From Mytilus californianus (lineage: Eukaryota > Mollusca > Bivalvia > Mytilida > Mytilidae), in contig NW_026262581.1 of the NCBI RefSeq assembly GCF_021869535.1, forward strand, positions 76,165,955-76,229,954: a DNA stretch of 64,000 nt, read 5' to 3'. Below are positions 47,826 to 58,801 of the stretch, piece after piece. The notes below the pieces were generated by a model. That model had not been told where the DNA came from. It was given only the letters and a program-made list of their open reading frames with translations, and ran no database searches. Numbering within the stretch: the stretch's first letter is position 1; each line of letters begins with the position of its first letter. A program made the translations under genes and the position numbers.

Positions 47826-49195
47826 TGTACTTTAAAAGAGGGACGAAAGATACCAGAGGGACAGTCAAACTCATAGATCGAAAACAAACTGACAACGCCA
47901 TGGCCAAAAATAAAAAGACAAACAGACAAATAATAGTACAGATGACACAACATAGAAAACCAAAGACTAAGCAACACGAACCCCACCAAAAACTGGGGGT
48001 GATCTCAGGTGCTCCGGAAGGATAAGCAGATCCTGCTCCACATGTGGCACCCGTCGTGTTACTTATGTTATTACAAATCCGGTAAATAGTCTAATTCGGT
48101 AAGTCACATTCGTGAAAAGGGAGTGTATTGTAGTTACGACATAAGGAACATATCCAATATCATCTGTGAAACGGTTATTCCATAACGGTCAACCAACTCG
48201 AGATGGCGTCCGTAAAATTTACGAAGGGATGACTTCAACTTCACCATTTGGAACTCTTGGTTTAATAGCTTCCTTGTGAGCAGCAATCCTCTATCAAGGA
48301 AATCATGATAGGAAACACAAGCCCGGGAATATCGTATCAATTGGGAGATATATACTCCGTATGCAGGCGCTGCTGGAATGTTGCTACAGAGAAATGGAAA
48401 GTTCGCAATTGGGAAGCTGAAATCATCTCTCTTGTCGTAAAGTTTTGTTTTCAACCGACACTCATTGTCAATTTCTAGATGTAAGTCAAGATATGAGGCA
48501 GACTTAACTGTATCTGTAGTATCCTTTATATCTAGTTCGATGGGATAGATTCGTTCAACATAGTCACCAAATTTTGTATTATTTAGTGAGAGAACATCAT
48601 CTATATAGCGAAACGTAGAGTTAAAGGATATTGCTAACTTCTTATCTTTCTTCCTAAAAAGTTCCTGTATGAAGTCAGCTTCATAATAATACAGAAACAA
48701 GTCGGCAAGAAGAGGGGCACAATTGGTTCCCATTGGAATTCCGACAGTCTGTTGAAAAACACGTCCTCCAAACGTAACAAATATGTTGTTAATCAAGAAA
48801 TCAAGCATCTTGATAATGTCAGTTTCAGAGAATTTTTTGTTTGAATCAGAGTGATTCTTTACAAAGTAGGATTTATCCCTCCCCAAGACAAGATACTTGT
48901 ATCTACGTTCGCCATTCTTTTTAATGAAACAAAGTAATACCAACTCTTTCAATTTGTCTTTTAGTTTGGAATGGGGAATACTTGTGTAAAGTGTAGAAAA
49001 GTCAAATGTTTTAATACTATTGCAAGATGAGAGAGTCTTAGATTGTATGTACTCTAAAAGATCTTTGGAATTTTTTAGTATCCACATCTGATTCACGCCA
49101 CCTCTAGAATAGGCAGGTTCACAATAACTTTGGAGCCCGGCTTTGATTGCTGATAAAATAGATGTTAAAATAGGAATCAAGCCCGTAGCCCGGAC
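47826..49195 (-). mobile_element. Penelope-like retroelement, best copy (5'-truncated)
   Basis: The minus-strand element has reverse transcriptase coding (48134-49180) and a ~300 bp non-coding tail down to about 47826 (CTTTAAAAGAGGGACGAAAG). The 5' end stops near 49195. At 49249-49311 the first ~60 bp of another tail (TTTAAAAGAGAGGCAAAAGA) recurs in the same orientation, so a tandem partial copy follows, a layout known for Penelope-like elements. No GIY-YIG endonuclease sequence is visible. Confidence 0.8.
48134..49180 (-). CDS. Penelope-like reverse transcriptase, 5'-truncated but uninterrupted
   Basis: The frame is open for 348 codons with no internal stop, but has no ATG at its start; the first Met is residue 32, so the N-terminus is missing. 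Visible RT motifs: FDFSTLYTSIP (residues 59-69, catalytic Asp60), FGGRVFQQTVGIPMGTNCAP (137-156, the PMG variant seen in Penelope-like RTs), and RYIDDVLSLN (191-200, catalytic YIDD at plus-strand 48596-48607). The C-terminal thumb-like part contains YDKRDDFSFP, SNIPAAPAYGVYISQL and KFYGRHLELVDRYG. The protein would copy RNA into DNA at a broken target. It could be a recently inserted, non-autonomous truncated copy; expression is not shown. Confidence 0.8.
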   Translation of the reverse strand: MIPILTSILSAIKAGLQSYCEPAYSRGGVNQMWILKNSKDLLEYIQSKTLSSCNSIKTFDFSTLYTSIPHSKLKDKLKELVLLCFIKKNGERRYKYLVLGRDKSYFVKNHSDSNKKFSETDIIKMLDFLINNIFVTFGGRVFQQTVGIPMGTNCAPLLADLFLYYYEADFIQELFRKKDKKLAISFNSTFRYIDDVLSLNNTKFGDYVERIYPIELDIKDTTDTVKSASYLDLHLEIDNECRLKTKLYDKRDDFSFPIANFPFLCSNIPAAPAYGVYISQLIRYSRACVSYHDFLDRGLLLTRKLLNQEFQMVKLKSSLRKFYGRHLELVDRYGITVSQMILDMFLMS

Positions 49196-49248
49196 TCAAA
49201 TTTGGTTAATTGGAATCTTAATATTCTGACATTAATTGGAATCTCGAC

Positions 49249-49556
49249 TTTAAAAGAGAGGCAAAAGATTACAATGGTGCATTCAAACTCATAAGTCGAA
49301 AATAAACTGAGGTTAGGGGGAGGGTTTGGATCCCGCTAACATGTTTAACCCCGCCACATTCTGTATGTATGTGTCTGTCCCAAGTCAGGAGCCTGTAATT
49401 AACTCTCCACAAGAGACAAATGACACAGAAATTAACAACTATAGGTCACCTCACGGCCTTCAACAATGAGCAAAGCCCATACCGCACAGTCAGCTATAAA
49501 AGGCCCCGAAATGACAATGTAAAACAATTCAAACGAGAAAACTAACGGCCTAATTT
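49249..49556. repeat. Tandem Penelope tail plus foldback of repeat M1
   Basis: 49249-49311 is a second Penelope-like tail start. 49312-49397 is M1 sequence on the minus strand (CTAACATGTTTAACCCCGCC, GTCCCAAGTCAGGAGCC). 49398-49556 is M1 sequence on the plus strand (CTCTCCACAAGAGACAA, GCTATAAAAGGCCCCGA, AAACTAACGGCC). The head-to-head junction looks like a rearrangement. Confidence 0.6.
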
Positions 49557-51300
49557 AAGTAAGTTTATATAATTTTTTTTTTTCAAATATTTTGGGTATC
49601 ACTGAGGAGACATTGATTTTAGAACTGCGTATCGGGTGCAGTACAAATTATATCGTTTATGTTATTATATCAATTATCCATATTTGAAGGTATATCATCA
49701 ACTACTTTTTTCAATGAATAAAATTTGCGATTTTTTTAAAAGCATTGTCTTTGCACGAAGTATACGAATAATACGTAAAAAAATAGGGTTGATTACTTAA
49801 GAAGGCGTGGCTAAAAGTTATATAATATTGGGTTGCATTGATAGGACATGGGTTGCTTTCATACGGCATAAGTTGTTTGCATACACAATAAAAGCATATG
49901 ACTGAATCAAATGATTCACCTTTCAGTCAATAAATAATCAGCATGTGTATGAATTTACACTCACTCACATTAAATATTTCACCTTGTCGAACGACAAAGC
50001 ATGTAAAATCTGATAAATGTTATACCAATGTCTTTTAATTAAAGTGTTCTTTCATTGACATGATTTCAACAGCTTTAATGAATATTGTGAATGACCTCAT
50101 TTTTGGGTTGATCATTTCGAAATCTATCGTTCTTCTCTGTGTGATTTCTTGATGATCGCAATAAAGAATTGACTAGTCGAAGATTTTACTCAAACCCGCA
50201 ACATGTTGATGAGCATGCCTGAAGTCAGTAACCTCCTTAGGTGATTGTGGTCAGTTGTATCGTATATGTATGGTTGTCACTTGGGGAACATGTTTTCATT
50301 GACTAATATTTTGTATTCTGTGTTGAATTTATGGACAACTTGTTTAGATAAGCGATTATTTAGAGACATATGTGCAGTTTATACGTATGTTTATCACGGA
50401 AGAACTCATGTTGACTGTCTCATGTCCTAAAAATATGGAAAAATTAGTCCTTTTAACTCAGATATATCAATCTCATCATGTTAATGACATCATAGTGGAA
50501 TCATAAGTGAAATATTTGCACTAAAATGTATATATATGCTATTATCATGCCTCCTTTTCACCGATTGATTCAAATTCCCGATCGTGACATTTTAATTGAA
50601 TGTGGATTCGCATGATCAGTAGAACATGCATAGCAGGAGACGCTTCCCGTGTCGATGCACCCAGTCTCGCTCATTTTGGGCTTCTGACATTCCTTTAAAT
50701 GTTTTTTATTCTTAATCTGTATCTTTTTAATGGATTTATCCTCTTGTCCATGTTCATTAGGGGGTTTATTGCGTCATCGATAATAAAACTTTATTTTTTA
50801 TATCTCCTTTTAACAATACTAATTATAAGCTAATTTGTCTTCGTCCATGGCATCAAATAAAATTGTATTAAACCCAATAGTGCTCTAAAGATTCATACAT
50901 ACAGTTCCGTTTTATGGTATACAAACATTATATGATTTAATAATTCAAAAGAAATATATTGACAATCTATTTTAATTTTTAACGTCATATGGACCGAGTT
51001 TCTTGTAATTTTAATGTTATCGAAATACTAATGTATCTAGTATCTTTAATGATAGTTTTGAAGTATGGGGTTATCATAATAATACAGACGTTGAATGCAT
51101 CCGTTGTGGTAAATCACTAAATGTTTTAAACATATCGCCATTGATCTACTTCACATTCCATTGTTAACCTAATTATTTGAATCGATTTATTAAGATCAAT
51201 TCTTGTAATGAACTTTAAAAAAAAACGATTTAAATCGATCATTATTTAAGTAAGTCTTAATCAGCATAGTTTTTTCCATTGAAGGTATTTTGAAAACGAA
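49557..51300. other. No gene; diverged Penelope-tail fragment at 50600-50690
   Basis: AT-rich sequence. AGAACATGCATAGCAGGAGACGCTT at 50620 parallels 9205. Nothing else is recognised. Confidence 0.4.
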
Positions 51301-51735
51301 TAAAATTGAGAATGGAAATGGGGAATGTGTCAAAGAGACAACAACCCGACCATAGAGCTGACAACAGCCGAAGGCCACCAATGGGTCTTCAATGCAGCGA
51401 GAAACTCCCGCACCCGGAGGCGTCCTTCAGCTGGCCCCTAAACAAATATGTATACTAGTTCAGTGATAATGGACGTCATACTAAACTCCAAATTATACAC
51501 AAGAAACTAAAATTAAAAATGATACAAGACTAACAAAGGCCAGAGGCTCCTGACTTGGGACAGGCGCAAAAATGCGGCGGGGTTAAACATGTTTTTTGAG
51601 ATCTCAACCCTCCCCCTATACCTCTAGCCAATGTAGAAAAAACAAGCGTACAACAGTACGCACAGTAAAACTCAGTTTAAGAGAAGTCTGAGTCCGATGT
51701 CAGAATAGGAAACAAAAGAAAATAAACAAAATGAC
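51301..51735 (+). repeat. Interspersed repeat M2, copy 1
   Basis: Starts TAAAATTGAGAATGGAAATG and contains GTCAAAGAGACAACAACCCG, CACCCGGAGGCGTCC, GAGGCTCCTGACTTGGGACA and ATCTCAACCCTCCCCC, in the same order as 62701-63235. It shares the GACTTGGGACAGGC word with M1. No protein; class unknown. Confidence 0.75.
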
Positions 51736-51988
51736 AATAATACATAAAAGCATGTTTCTGATAAAGACAAAATTTGCTTTTTTAGACATTGACTTATGTT
51801 TACTTATAAGTACCTACTTCATGAAATATATGTTTCCTTTTTCAATTACAGAACTTGTATTATGTAATGAGCAGATGTTTCAATTTTGTATTACAGCTTC
51901 TGTTTTGCTTCGCATCACGGTGTGAGGCTATAAGTTTCATACGATATTCACGCCATCTTGAAATTATTACGTAACAAATATCGGTGCT

Positions 51989-53245
51989 CGTTGGTTGGTA
52001 TACCACAATACAATCACATAGTAAGAATATGTTGTTTGGTACATAATAACGCAATCACATAGTAAGAACCTATTGTTTGGTACACTGTAATCCAATCTAA
52101 TTTAGTTGGTACACTATAATACAATCGCATAGTGAGAACCTCTTCTTTGGTAAACTATTAAACAATCACATAGAAAGAACCTCTTGGTCTATATGCCATT
52201 TTGTTTTTCTTTGTTGAAATAGTTTTTATAGTGATTAAGATTATAATACAATGTTGACTGTTGTACCCCCATTTTTGACATTTTTACCTATTATGTTTGT
52301 TTATTTTGCTCACACATTGTTGTTACTGTGACTTGACTGTAGGTGTTGCTCTCCACCTGTTATAAAAAAGTAAAATCACAAAAATACTGAACTCCGAGGA
52401 AAATTCAAAAAGAAAAGTCCCCAATCAAATGGCAAAATCAAACACTTCAATGATATTACGAAAAATCAGTCTAACAATTTTTATACAAATTTCATTGTTA
52501 TTGTCATGCTAAAGGTGATAGGTAGTAAAATTATAACAATATTTCAATTTATTCAAAATTCCGACCAAATTGCAATTTGTTTTATAAAACCAAACTGGTA
52601 AGTAAAATATATGTGAAATTACAATACGTTGTTAGTAAGTTTCCATGGGAGATACTAGTATCTTTTGAAAAGTTTTCTATATTCATAAGAATAATGATTT
52701 TAGATTATCTCCCATGGAAAATTATTAACAACGTATTGTAATTTCATATATATTTTACTAAGTATAAGATGTTTTAATTCAAATAAACCTCTTCGCTGAT
52801 ACACTATAAAACGATCACATAGTGAGATCCTTTAATTATGCACACTATAATTTGATCACACAGTGAAAACCTCTTGGTTTTTACCCCTTTAGACACTTCA
52901 ATAGGAAGATGCTCTTGGTTAGTATACTATTATACAATTACATATGAAGAACCTCTTGATTGGTACACTATAATACGATAACATAATAATAACTTCTTGG
53001 TTGATACACTATATTGCAATCACATTGTGAGAACCTCTTCGTTGTTACACTATAATACAATCACATAGTGAGGACCTCTTCGTTGGAACACTTTTTTACG
53101 ATCAAATTGTGATAACCTCGTGATTGGTAATAAATCAAATTTTGAGAAACGCTTGGTTGGAACATTTTGATACGATCCCATTGTGGTAACATCGTGATTG
53201 GTACAATTTAATACAATCATATAGTGATTACCACATCATGCAAGC
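51989..53245 (+). repeat. ~41 bp minisatellite interrupted by ~595 bp
   Basis: Units such as GGTACACTATAATACAATCA followed by CATAGTGAGAACCTCTT recur about every 41 bp at 51989-52190 and 52787-53245. The gap holds a Penelope-tail fragment (52200-52445, with GTGATTAAGATTATAATACA and inverted GTTCAG-TATTTTTG words) and a 158 bp MITE. The flanks continue the array in phase, so the array existed before the insertion. Confidence 0.75.
52603..52760. mobile_element. 158 bp MITE with ~57 bp inverted arms
   Basis: AGTAAAATATATGTGAAATT...CCATGGGAGATA (52604-52659) is mirrored by TATCTCCCATGG...ATATATTTTACT (about 52705-52760), with about 3 mismatches in 57. The centre is ~45 bp of AT-rich DNA. It lies within the interrupted minisatellite. 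Confidence 0.8.
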
Positions 53246-53493
53246 TCAACCGTGATAAAGTTTTGGTACATCAAACCAGCATTACAGTTTAATGAATAAT
53301 TGGTATTATTACAATGACAGAAATTACTTTTTCAGGTTTACATTTATGAATTTATCTAATGACTTGTTAACACATAGCAGTAACTTAAGTTATTTCCCTT
53401 ATAATACATGCATTGATAAATGATGTATTTGGTATTATTAAGCTTTTTATGAAGTTTCCTGATTCTCATATTGCAAAATAGTTTGGATCTTAA

Positions 53494-54116
53494 AGGCATA
53501 CGATACAGTTACAGGGGAGGTAATGACATTGCTAACGTAAAATGTTATTTTCGCGACGTCAAACTGTGACATATTGGGAAAAGATGCATTTTTCGACTGT
53601 TTTTTTATGATTTAAACTGATTTAACTTGAAAACGAGTGCATGGACTCCTCTTTTTATAAAATGGCTTTAGATTTGATAACGTATGAAGATTTATTTGTA
53701 CCAATTTTAATGAAAAAGTCAACGATGATTTTTTTTTTTATTTGATAAATATACAGCAAAAAATTCCGTTTTTTCCTAAAATCCTGAAACTTTGTTAAAC
53801 ATTAATTATTTCCAAAGAATTGTTACACATATCAAGAGCATATTTATGTATAAAAGAGTTTCATACTGTTTTTTACCAAAATCCGCGTGTTTATCTGTTG
53901 AAGTAAAAAAGTTAAGTGAGTCTATCCAAAGGATAGAAATGTCAAAAAACACCGAAATTTTGAGTAAATGTCTAAAATTTCGACCCCTTTTATCTCTTAA
54001 AGTAGCACATGAAGGTATATTTTTTATTACATATTTGAATTGCTTAGGTGAAAAATAGCTTGTATGCAAATTTTCGTAAAAAATTCATCGTGGGATCGAA
54101 ACTGTATCGTATGCCC
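53494..54116. mobile_element. piggyBac-like MITE with TTAA target duplication
   Basis: TTAA (53490-53493) then AGGCATACGATACAGTT; AACTGTATCGTATGCCC then TTAA (54117-54120). The inverted ends match at 16 of 17 bases and TTAA flanks both sides, the hallmark of piggyBac insertion. The 623 bp interior has small open frames on both strands with no transposase similarity, so it is non-autonomous. Confidence 0.85.
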
Positions 54117-54120
54117 TTAA

Positions 54121-54974
54121 AACTAGAAATATCTCATATCTTAAAGATAAAGAATATTTTAATCTTATTGAAAAGAGTGATTCTGACATATACATTCATG
54201 TTCTATTAAAGGTTGAATTTCAAATTACTGCGATATTTATAAACAATTAGTACTTGTTCTACAAGTTCTTATCTTGTAATCTTGAATACAAATTTTCATA
54301 GATAAAATCAATTGTTTGAATCCAGCCTTCTACACGTAAAATGTACAGATAGTACACCGACCTCAACTGAAACATCATAGGTATACATAGACAAGCATGT
54401 TATTGGAAAAGTGGAGTGTAACCACGTGCATCGACAGGGTAAGCCTCCCTTACTATGAATGATTTATTTTCGGTCTTTATCCTTCATTGATATTTACCCA
54501 ACATCTCCTTTTATCATATGCATCACCTTTCATATAATTCAAAAGTAAAAAAAACCGTAGTGTGTATCCAAATCAGGAGGACCAACAGCCATTGAATGTA
54601 ACGGCTAACATGTGGGAGTTGTGAGAATTAAACATTTTCTAGTACTTTGAGAAACTGAGATGCTGTAACAATCGACCAATTGTTAATAGCAAATGAAAAA
54701 ACATAAAAATAGAATTGATTAATTAATAAAAAAGAAACTTGATAAGACATAATATGATGTGAAATTCAAAAATTTAAAAGTAAGTAATAACTGAATCATA
54801 TTCAAAATGAAACTCATTCAAATTCATTTTAATTGTTGCGAGAGTGAGAGAAAAATCATCTAGTGCCAACCTTGTGACAAAACAACTAAGTGAAACACCA
54901 AATAAATACTCAAAACTATAACAAATCAATAAAAAAGGGAAAAAAACCTGTGTACTTAGTACACGATAGTCATC
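54121..54974. other. No gene seen
   Basis: AT-rich; GTGCATCGACAGGGTAAGCC at 54426 is a possible fragment of repeat R3. Confidence 0.4.
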
Positions 54975-55075
54975 AAACCAACTCGTGATGACGTCCGTTA
55001 AATTTTCGAAGGGATGATTTCGACTTCACTACTTGGAACTTTTGGCTCAATAGCTTCCTTGTAAGCAGCATCCTT
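54975..55075 (-). pseudogene. Penelope-like RT C-terminal fragment
   Basis: The minus-strand translation approximates SKSSLRKFNGRHHELV, matching residues 315-330 of the 48134-49180 protein. Only ~100 bp remain. Confidence 0.65.
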
Positions 55076-55131
55076 AAACCTAATTTTTAGCATTTTCTTA
55101 TTTAGTCTTGGGTAAAAAAAACTATGAAAAA

Positions 55132-55228
55132 ATCTTCCTATCCAACTTATAAAATTCGAACAACGATACACACATTTAGGTAAAAGAAGTGTATCGTTGT
55201 TCGAATTTTATAAGTTGGATAGGAAGAT
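55132..55228. repeat. Perfect 40 bp inverted repeat with 17 nt loop
   Basis: 55132-55171 and 55189-55228 are exact reverse complements over 40 bases (starts ATCTTCCTATCCAACTTATA). A transcript from either strand would form a ~97 nt hairpin of pre-miRNA size, but a perfect stem is unlike most miRNA precursors. It may be a tiny foldback element or a replication template-switch product. Confidence 0.85.
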
Positions 55229-55239
55229 CTATGCAGATT

Positions 55240-56380
55240 AAGGTAGTAAAGAAACTGAGGGAATCGCACAAACTCCATTACGAGCGATTACGAGTGCGTC
55301 GACAGGTTGAGCGGTTCCAGTTATTCATATATCACCCGCCGTGAGAATCAACACTCAGTCAAAATGTCACAATCGGGAATAAAAAAATAATACATCAAAT
55401 TTTCTGCCCATCTTCAAAATGGTAAAGAAGACATGGTCATTGATATTATACCTACAAAGAAAGAGGTGTGTAATTTTGTTGCTTAATATATTTCTAAACA
55501 TCAAAAGAATGAAAACATGATCAAGATAATTGCATTCATAACATAAGAAGGAAACCCATCTATTGCATTTACTAGAAAAGTTTTATGAAGATTTTTAACA
55601 ATACATCAATTAAATCTGGAAGCGATACTTCAAAGATTGTTTATCTTTTGAATTAAAAGTGAAGTAGTCTTACAAATCCTTCGTTTTGTAATTAACAAAA
55701 GAACTTCTTTGAAAATATTTTTCATTTAAGATAACGACACAACAATTGAAAAGATTAGTGATTATGAAGAAAGATGATTTTTAAGTACTTACACACTCGA
55801 TTTCGTCACCCAAGCGTAAAATTGAATTCCATTTTTGAAGACAAATATTTCCGTCGTTATTAATGTACTTGTTCATGACAAATAGCGTATACTAATAATA
55901 TATCGTAAAGGGCAGAAACATCTGGAAAATCCTATAGATAATGGTAGTAACCATGCATGCTAAAAGTAGTTCTATACCGAATTCAGAATTCCACTTTCGA
56001 TGGGAAAAATACTGCTATCAGAAATGCACTGTTCCCAACTATAAGACTATGTTCATGACACTGCTTTATCTAAACAGTCATTTCCTGCTTTAGATAGTGA
56101 ACAAACTATCCGTGTATACTGTAAAGGATTTCTATATATGACGAATCAATAGCATTTTACAGATCCGATAAGAACAAACGAAAAGTTAAATTTGTTTACG
56201 TGAATTTTTGTTCGAATCTCATGAATCGAAAGACAAATCAAGGTAAAAAAACAAAAACTGAGGGAATCGCATGAACTCCAAAAGGAGCGAGACCGGTTGT
56301 GTCGCCATGGTTAGTGTAGCTTGCTATGCATGCATCAACCGCCATGTAAATTAACACTCAGTCAATCTCAAAACGGTACA
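55240..56380 (+). repeat. Two copies of repeat R3 with AT-rich spacer
   Basis: 55240-55385 and 56240-56380 carry AACTGAGGGAATCGCA, GAACTCCA-like, TGTCGCCATGG/CGTCGACAGG and CACTCAGTCAA. The interval between (55386-56239) has no recognised feature. Confidence 0.5.
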
Positions 56381-57510
56381 CATGACACTACAGAAGTATA
56401 TTCCTCGTGTATATATAATTTTTAATTTTAAAGATGCTTTTGTTTTACTGCTTTGATTTTAAACATATTTTATTCATTAAGATATAAAAAAAGATTGAGC
56501 AACAGGAACAGCCTAAAAAGCTCTCTCCATATAAAATGTACAAGGTATAATCAAATAGTGAAATCAGTATTTAAAATAAAGAAAATGCATGCTACTTTTG
56601 AGCACACACAAGAAAATACATATTTACAGTGTTAATAACTAAATGTATTGTATATGATAGTGTGTAGGCAATAAGTCATCAATTATTCAAGTACCTTGAG
56701 ACATGTAAATATCCTTTATAATTCATTAAAAATATATATATAAAGTTTGTAAGAGACACTAAGCTTACTAAGTGAAATAAATGAAATAATGTTGGGAAAA
56801 AAAGAAGGAACGAAATGACAAAAGAAAAAAAATCAAACAAAACAGTGAGCGTCGCTGATATATTTCTGAACAGATTTAAAAATAGCAATATTTATATCAT
56901 TTGAAAATAATCTATTTCCAAAAAGTAATAAGTCAATATTTATGTCAACATCATCAGCAACAATTGAGTAAATGGAATCAAGTAAGATCTGTCTTCATCA
57001 TTGTACTTAGGGCAAATAAAAAAGAACTGCTGGTTATCCTCAACTGGGTGGTGACAGTTTGAACAAATAGTGTTCTCTTGGGAAAAAAATGATTAACCAA
57101 ATGAACTTTGCACTAAGCATTATATAGAGGTACACCTCACTGATTTGATTAATCATCTACACATCCAAATGATATATGTTAGAAATAACTAGAAAAAGTC
57201 TTAAAACAGGAAGGAATTCAGAATTCCTTCCTTCGCGTTTTGAACCACTTAAGTGGTAACAAAATATTTCTGGTTATAATGCATGAATAATGAAAAAGTG
57301 ACATATGGAACATATCTGAGGTCAAGTTTGATTCAGTTATAATGTAACAAGCTGTTGTATTTGTATGTAGGATTTCATAAAAAATGAATCAAATTTATAA
57401 TAATACGCACAGGATAAATATCTGGGTGTCTTTGTTTTACAGGAAATTCAGTTAACTGGTTATTAATATCCATAACAATAAGAAAAAATAGCTACTGTAG
57501 TCAGTAATAA
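56381..57510. other. No coding gene; putative upstream region of the receptor gene
   Basis: AT-rich. A short perfect palindrome GGAAGGAATTC-A-GAATTCCTTCC lies at about 57210. The receptor's 5' untranslated exon and promoter may lie here or further left, but I cannot locate them. Confidence 0.4.
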
Positions 57511-57532
57511 ACCTTTTTTTCTATTATTGTAG
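57511..57532 (+). promoter_or_regulatory. Likely 3' splice site (acceptor) upstream of the receptor ORF
   Basis: A polypyrimidine run CCTTTTTTTTCTATTATTGTAG ends in AG at 57531-57532, followed by GACC. It lies 72 bases upstream of the receptor's ATG. The simplest reading is an intron in the 5' untranslated region, with all coding in one exon. Confidence 0.55.
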
Positions 57533-57604
57533 GACCATTGAGACGTTATTAAGATAAAAGGGAATAAATATACTCTAAGGCCATATTAAAAATTGTTGAC
57601 AGAA

Positions 57605-58609
57605 ATGAATAATAATACAGAAGTGGATGAAATTAGGACTATAGGTGGATCATTGGTGGAAATGTTTGGATCGCTTTTTATAGTTCTTGAACATGCATTT
57701 GCGATGTTTCTTATTTCAAAATGCAAAAATGTTCAAAAATCAGTGAAATTTCTAGTGTCGAATTTATGCATTATAGACATAATAGCTGGATTATGGGGAT
57801 TCGTTCGAGCACATATCAGATTTCATCTGATCGATAAAAAAATTACTTGTATGTTGGATGTCCTGTTCACCACTTGTGTTTTAAACGTGTCTGCATTACT
57901 TGTTTCTGCGATCGCGATCGATAGATATACAAGTGTTTTTCGTCCAATGACATATACTCAGATAGTAAACAAAAGAGTTCTTGCAACTGCATGTTGCGTA
58001 TTTTGGACTCTCGGTGCAGTTATAGCTGTAATAGCGTTATATTCAGAGTTTGCATATACAGATGATATTGGTTGTGAATTACGCATGTCACAACAAGAGG
58101 TCTTCCCATGGTTGTTGGTGCTGTTACGGGTAGTTTGTATTTTCATAATTACTTTCTCATACAGTCGGATGTATTCTAAAATAGTATCTCTTGGGAAAGT
58201 TTACTCATCCGAAATCAAACGTAGAGAATTGCGATCCATTGCAAAAATTCTTCTCATTGTTTCACCGCATCTGATACTACACATATCGTATGTTTTTATT
58301 TTCTTTTTGAAGCCAATTTTAAACATTAAAAACGCTATATCGATCATATCTCTCATTTACACCATTATAATACTTTTAGATGCTCTTATTTATGTATTTC
58401 GATTCAAAGAGTGTAGAATCAACATGGCAATTTATATGTGTTTCTGCAGGAAAGAATACAGAGATAGAAAAATAAAAAAGAGGACATTGCTTTACGGAAC
58501 ATTTTTGGATGAAAATCCGCAAGGTACGTCAAGTAGTATTGTCAGAAATCAACGAAATATATCCAGAATAGACAATGAATCTATTTATGTTGTATCAAAT
58601 TCAGTATAA
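57605..58609 (+). CDS. Rhodopsin-like (class A) G-protein-coupled receptor, single coding exon
   Basis: A plasma-membrane receptor of 334 residues from the ATG at 57605 (purine at -3), with seven hydrophobic segments. Visible marks: an N-glycosylation sequon near residue 3 (NNNT); TM2 NLCIIDIIAGL with Asp58; Cys82 before TM3 and Cys157 in the second extracellular loop (expected disulfide); IAIDRYTSV at the end of TM3 (DRY 106-108); Trp134 in TM4; Pro221 in TM6 (IVSPHLILH), without the usual Cys-Trp before it. TM7 reads LLDALIYVFRF, where the canonical N/D-P-x-x-Y has Ala for Pro. TM5 lacks the usual Pro. The C-tail has CFCRK, possibly palmitoylated. DxLIYxFR and absent TM5 Pro recall melanocortin/adenosine-type receptors, but the ligand is unknown. 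It is an intact frame with no nearby paralogue. Confidence 0.9.
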   Translation: MNNNTEVDEIRTIGGSLVEMFGSLFIVLEHAFAMFLISKCKNVQKSVKFLVSNLCIIDIIAGLWGFVRAHIRFHLIDKKITCMLDVLFTTCVLNVSALLVSAIAIDRYTSVFRPMTYTQIVNKRVLATACCVFWTLGAVIAVIALYSEFAYTDDIGCELRMSQQEVFPWLLVLLRVVCIFIITFSYSRMYSKIVSLGKVYSSEIKRRELRSIAKILLIVSPHLILHISYVFIFFLKPILNIKNAISIISLIYTIIILLDALIYVFRFKECRINMAIYMCFCRKEYRDRKIKKRTLLYGTFLDENPQGTSSSIVRNQRNISRIDNESIYVVSNSV

Positions 58610-58795
58610 TTATCCGTAGATGCATGTCACTGGCACGGTTGTCAAAAATGTAGACTTCAGATGCCATATACAATTGCCAAAAATGAAATGAACTAATCTA
58701 ACTTTGTTCTGAATAAGCACATGTGATACAACATTTATTGAGTATAAAACCGTCAGGATCAAACCAACATTTTAATTATCAATACTGTCAAGTTG

Positions 58796-58801
58796 AATAA
58801 A
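58796..58801 (+). terminator. Putative polyadenylation signal of the receptor gene
   Basis: AATAAA 187 bases after the stop codon, on the sense strand. Another AATAAA-like site lies at about 59027. Confidence 0.5.

Noticed and set aside
53792..54069. Overlapping ~88-codon frames on both strands
   Set aside because: They lie inside the piggyBac-like MITE, have no transposase motifs and overlap each other.
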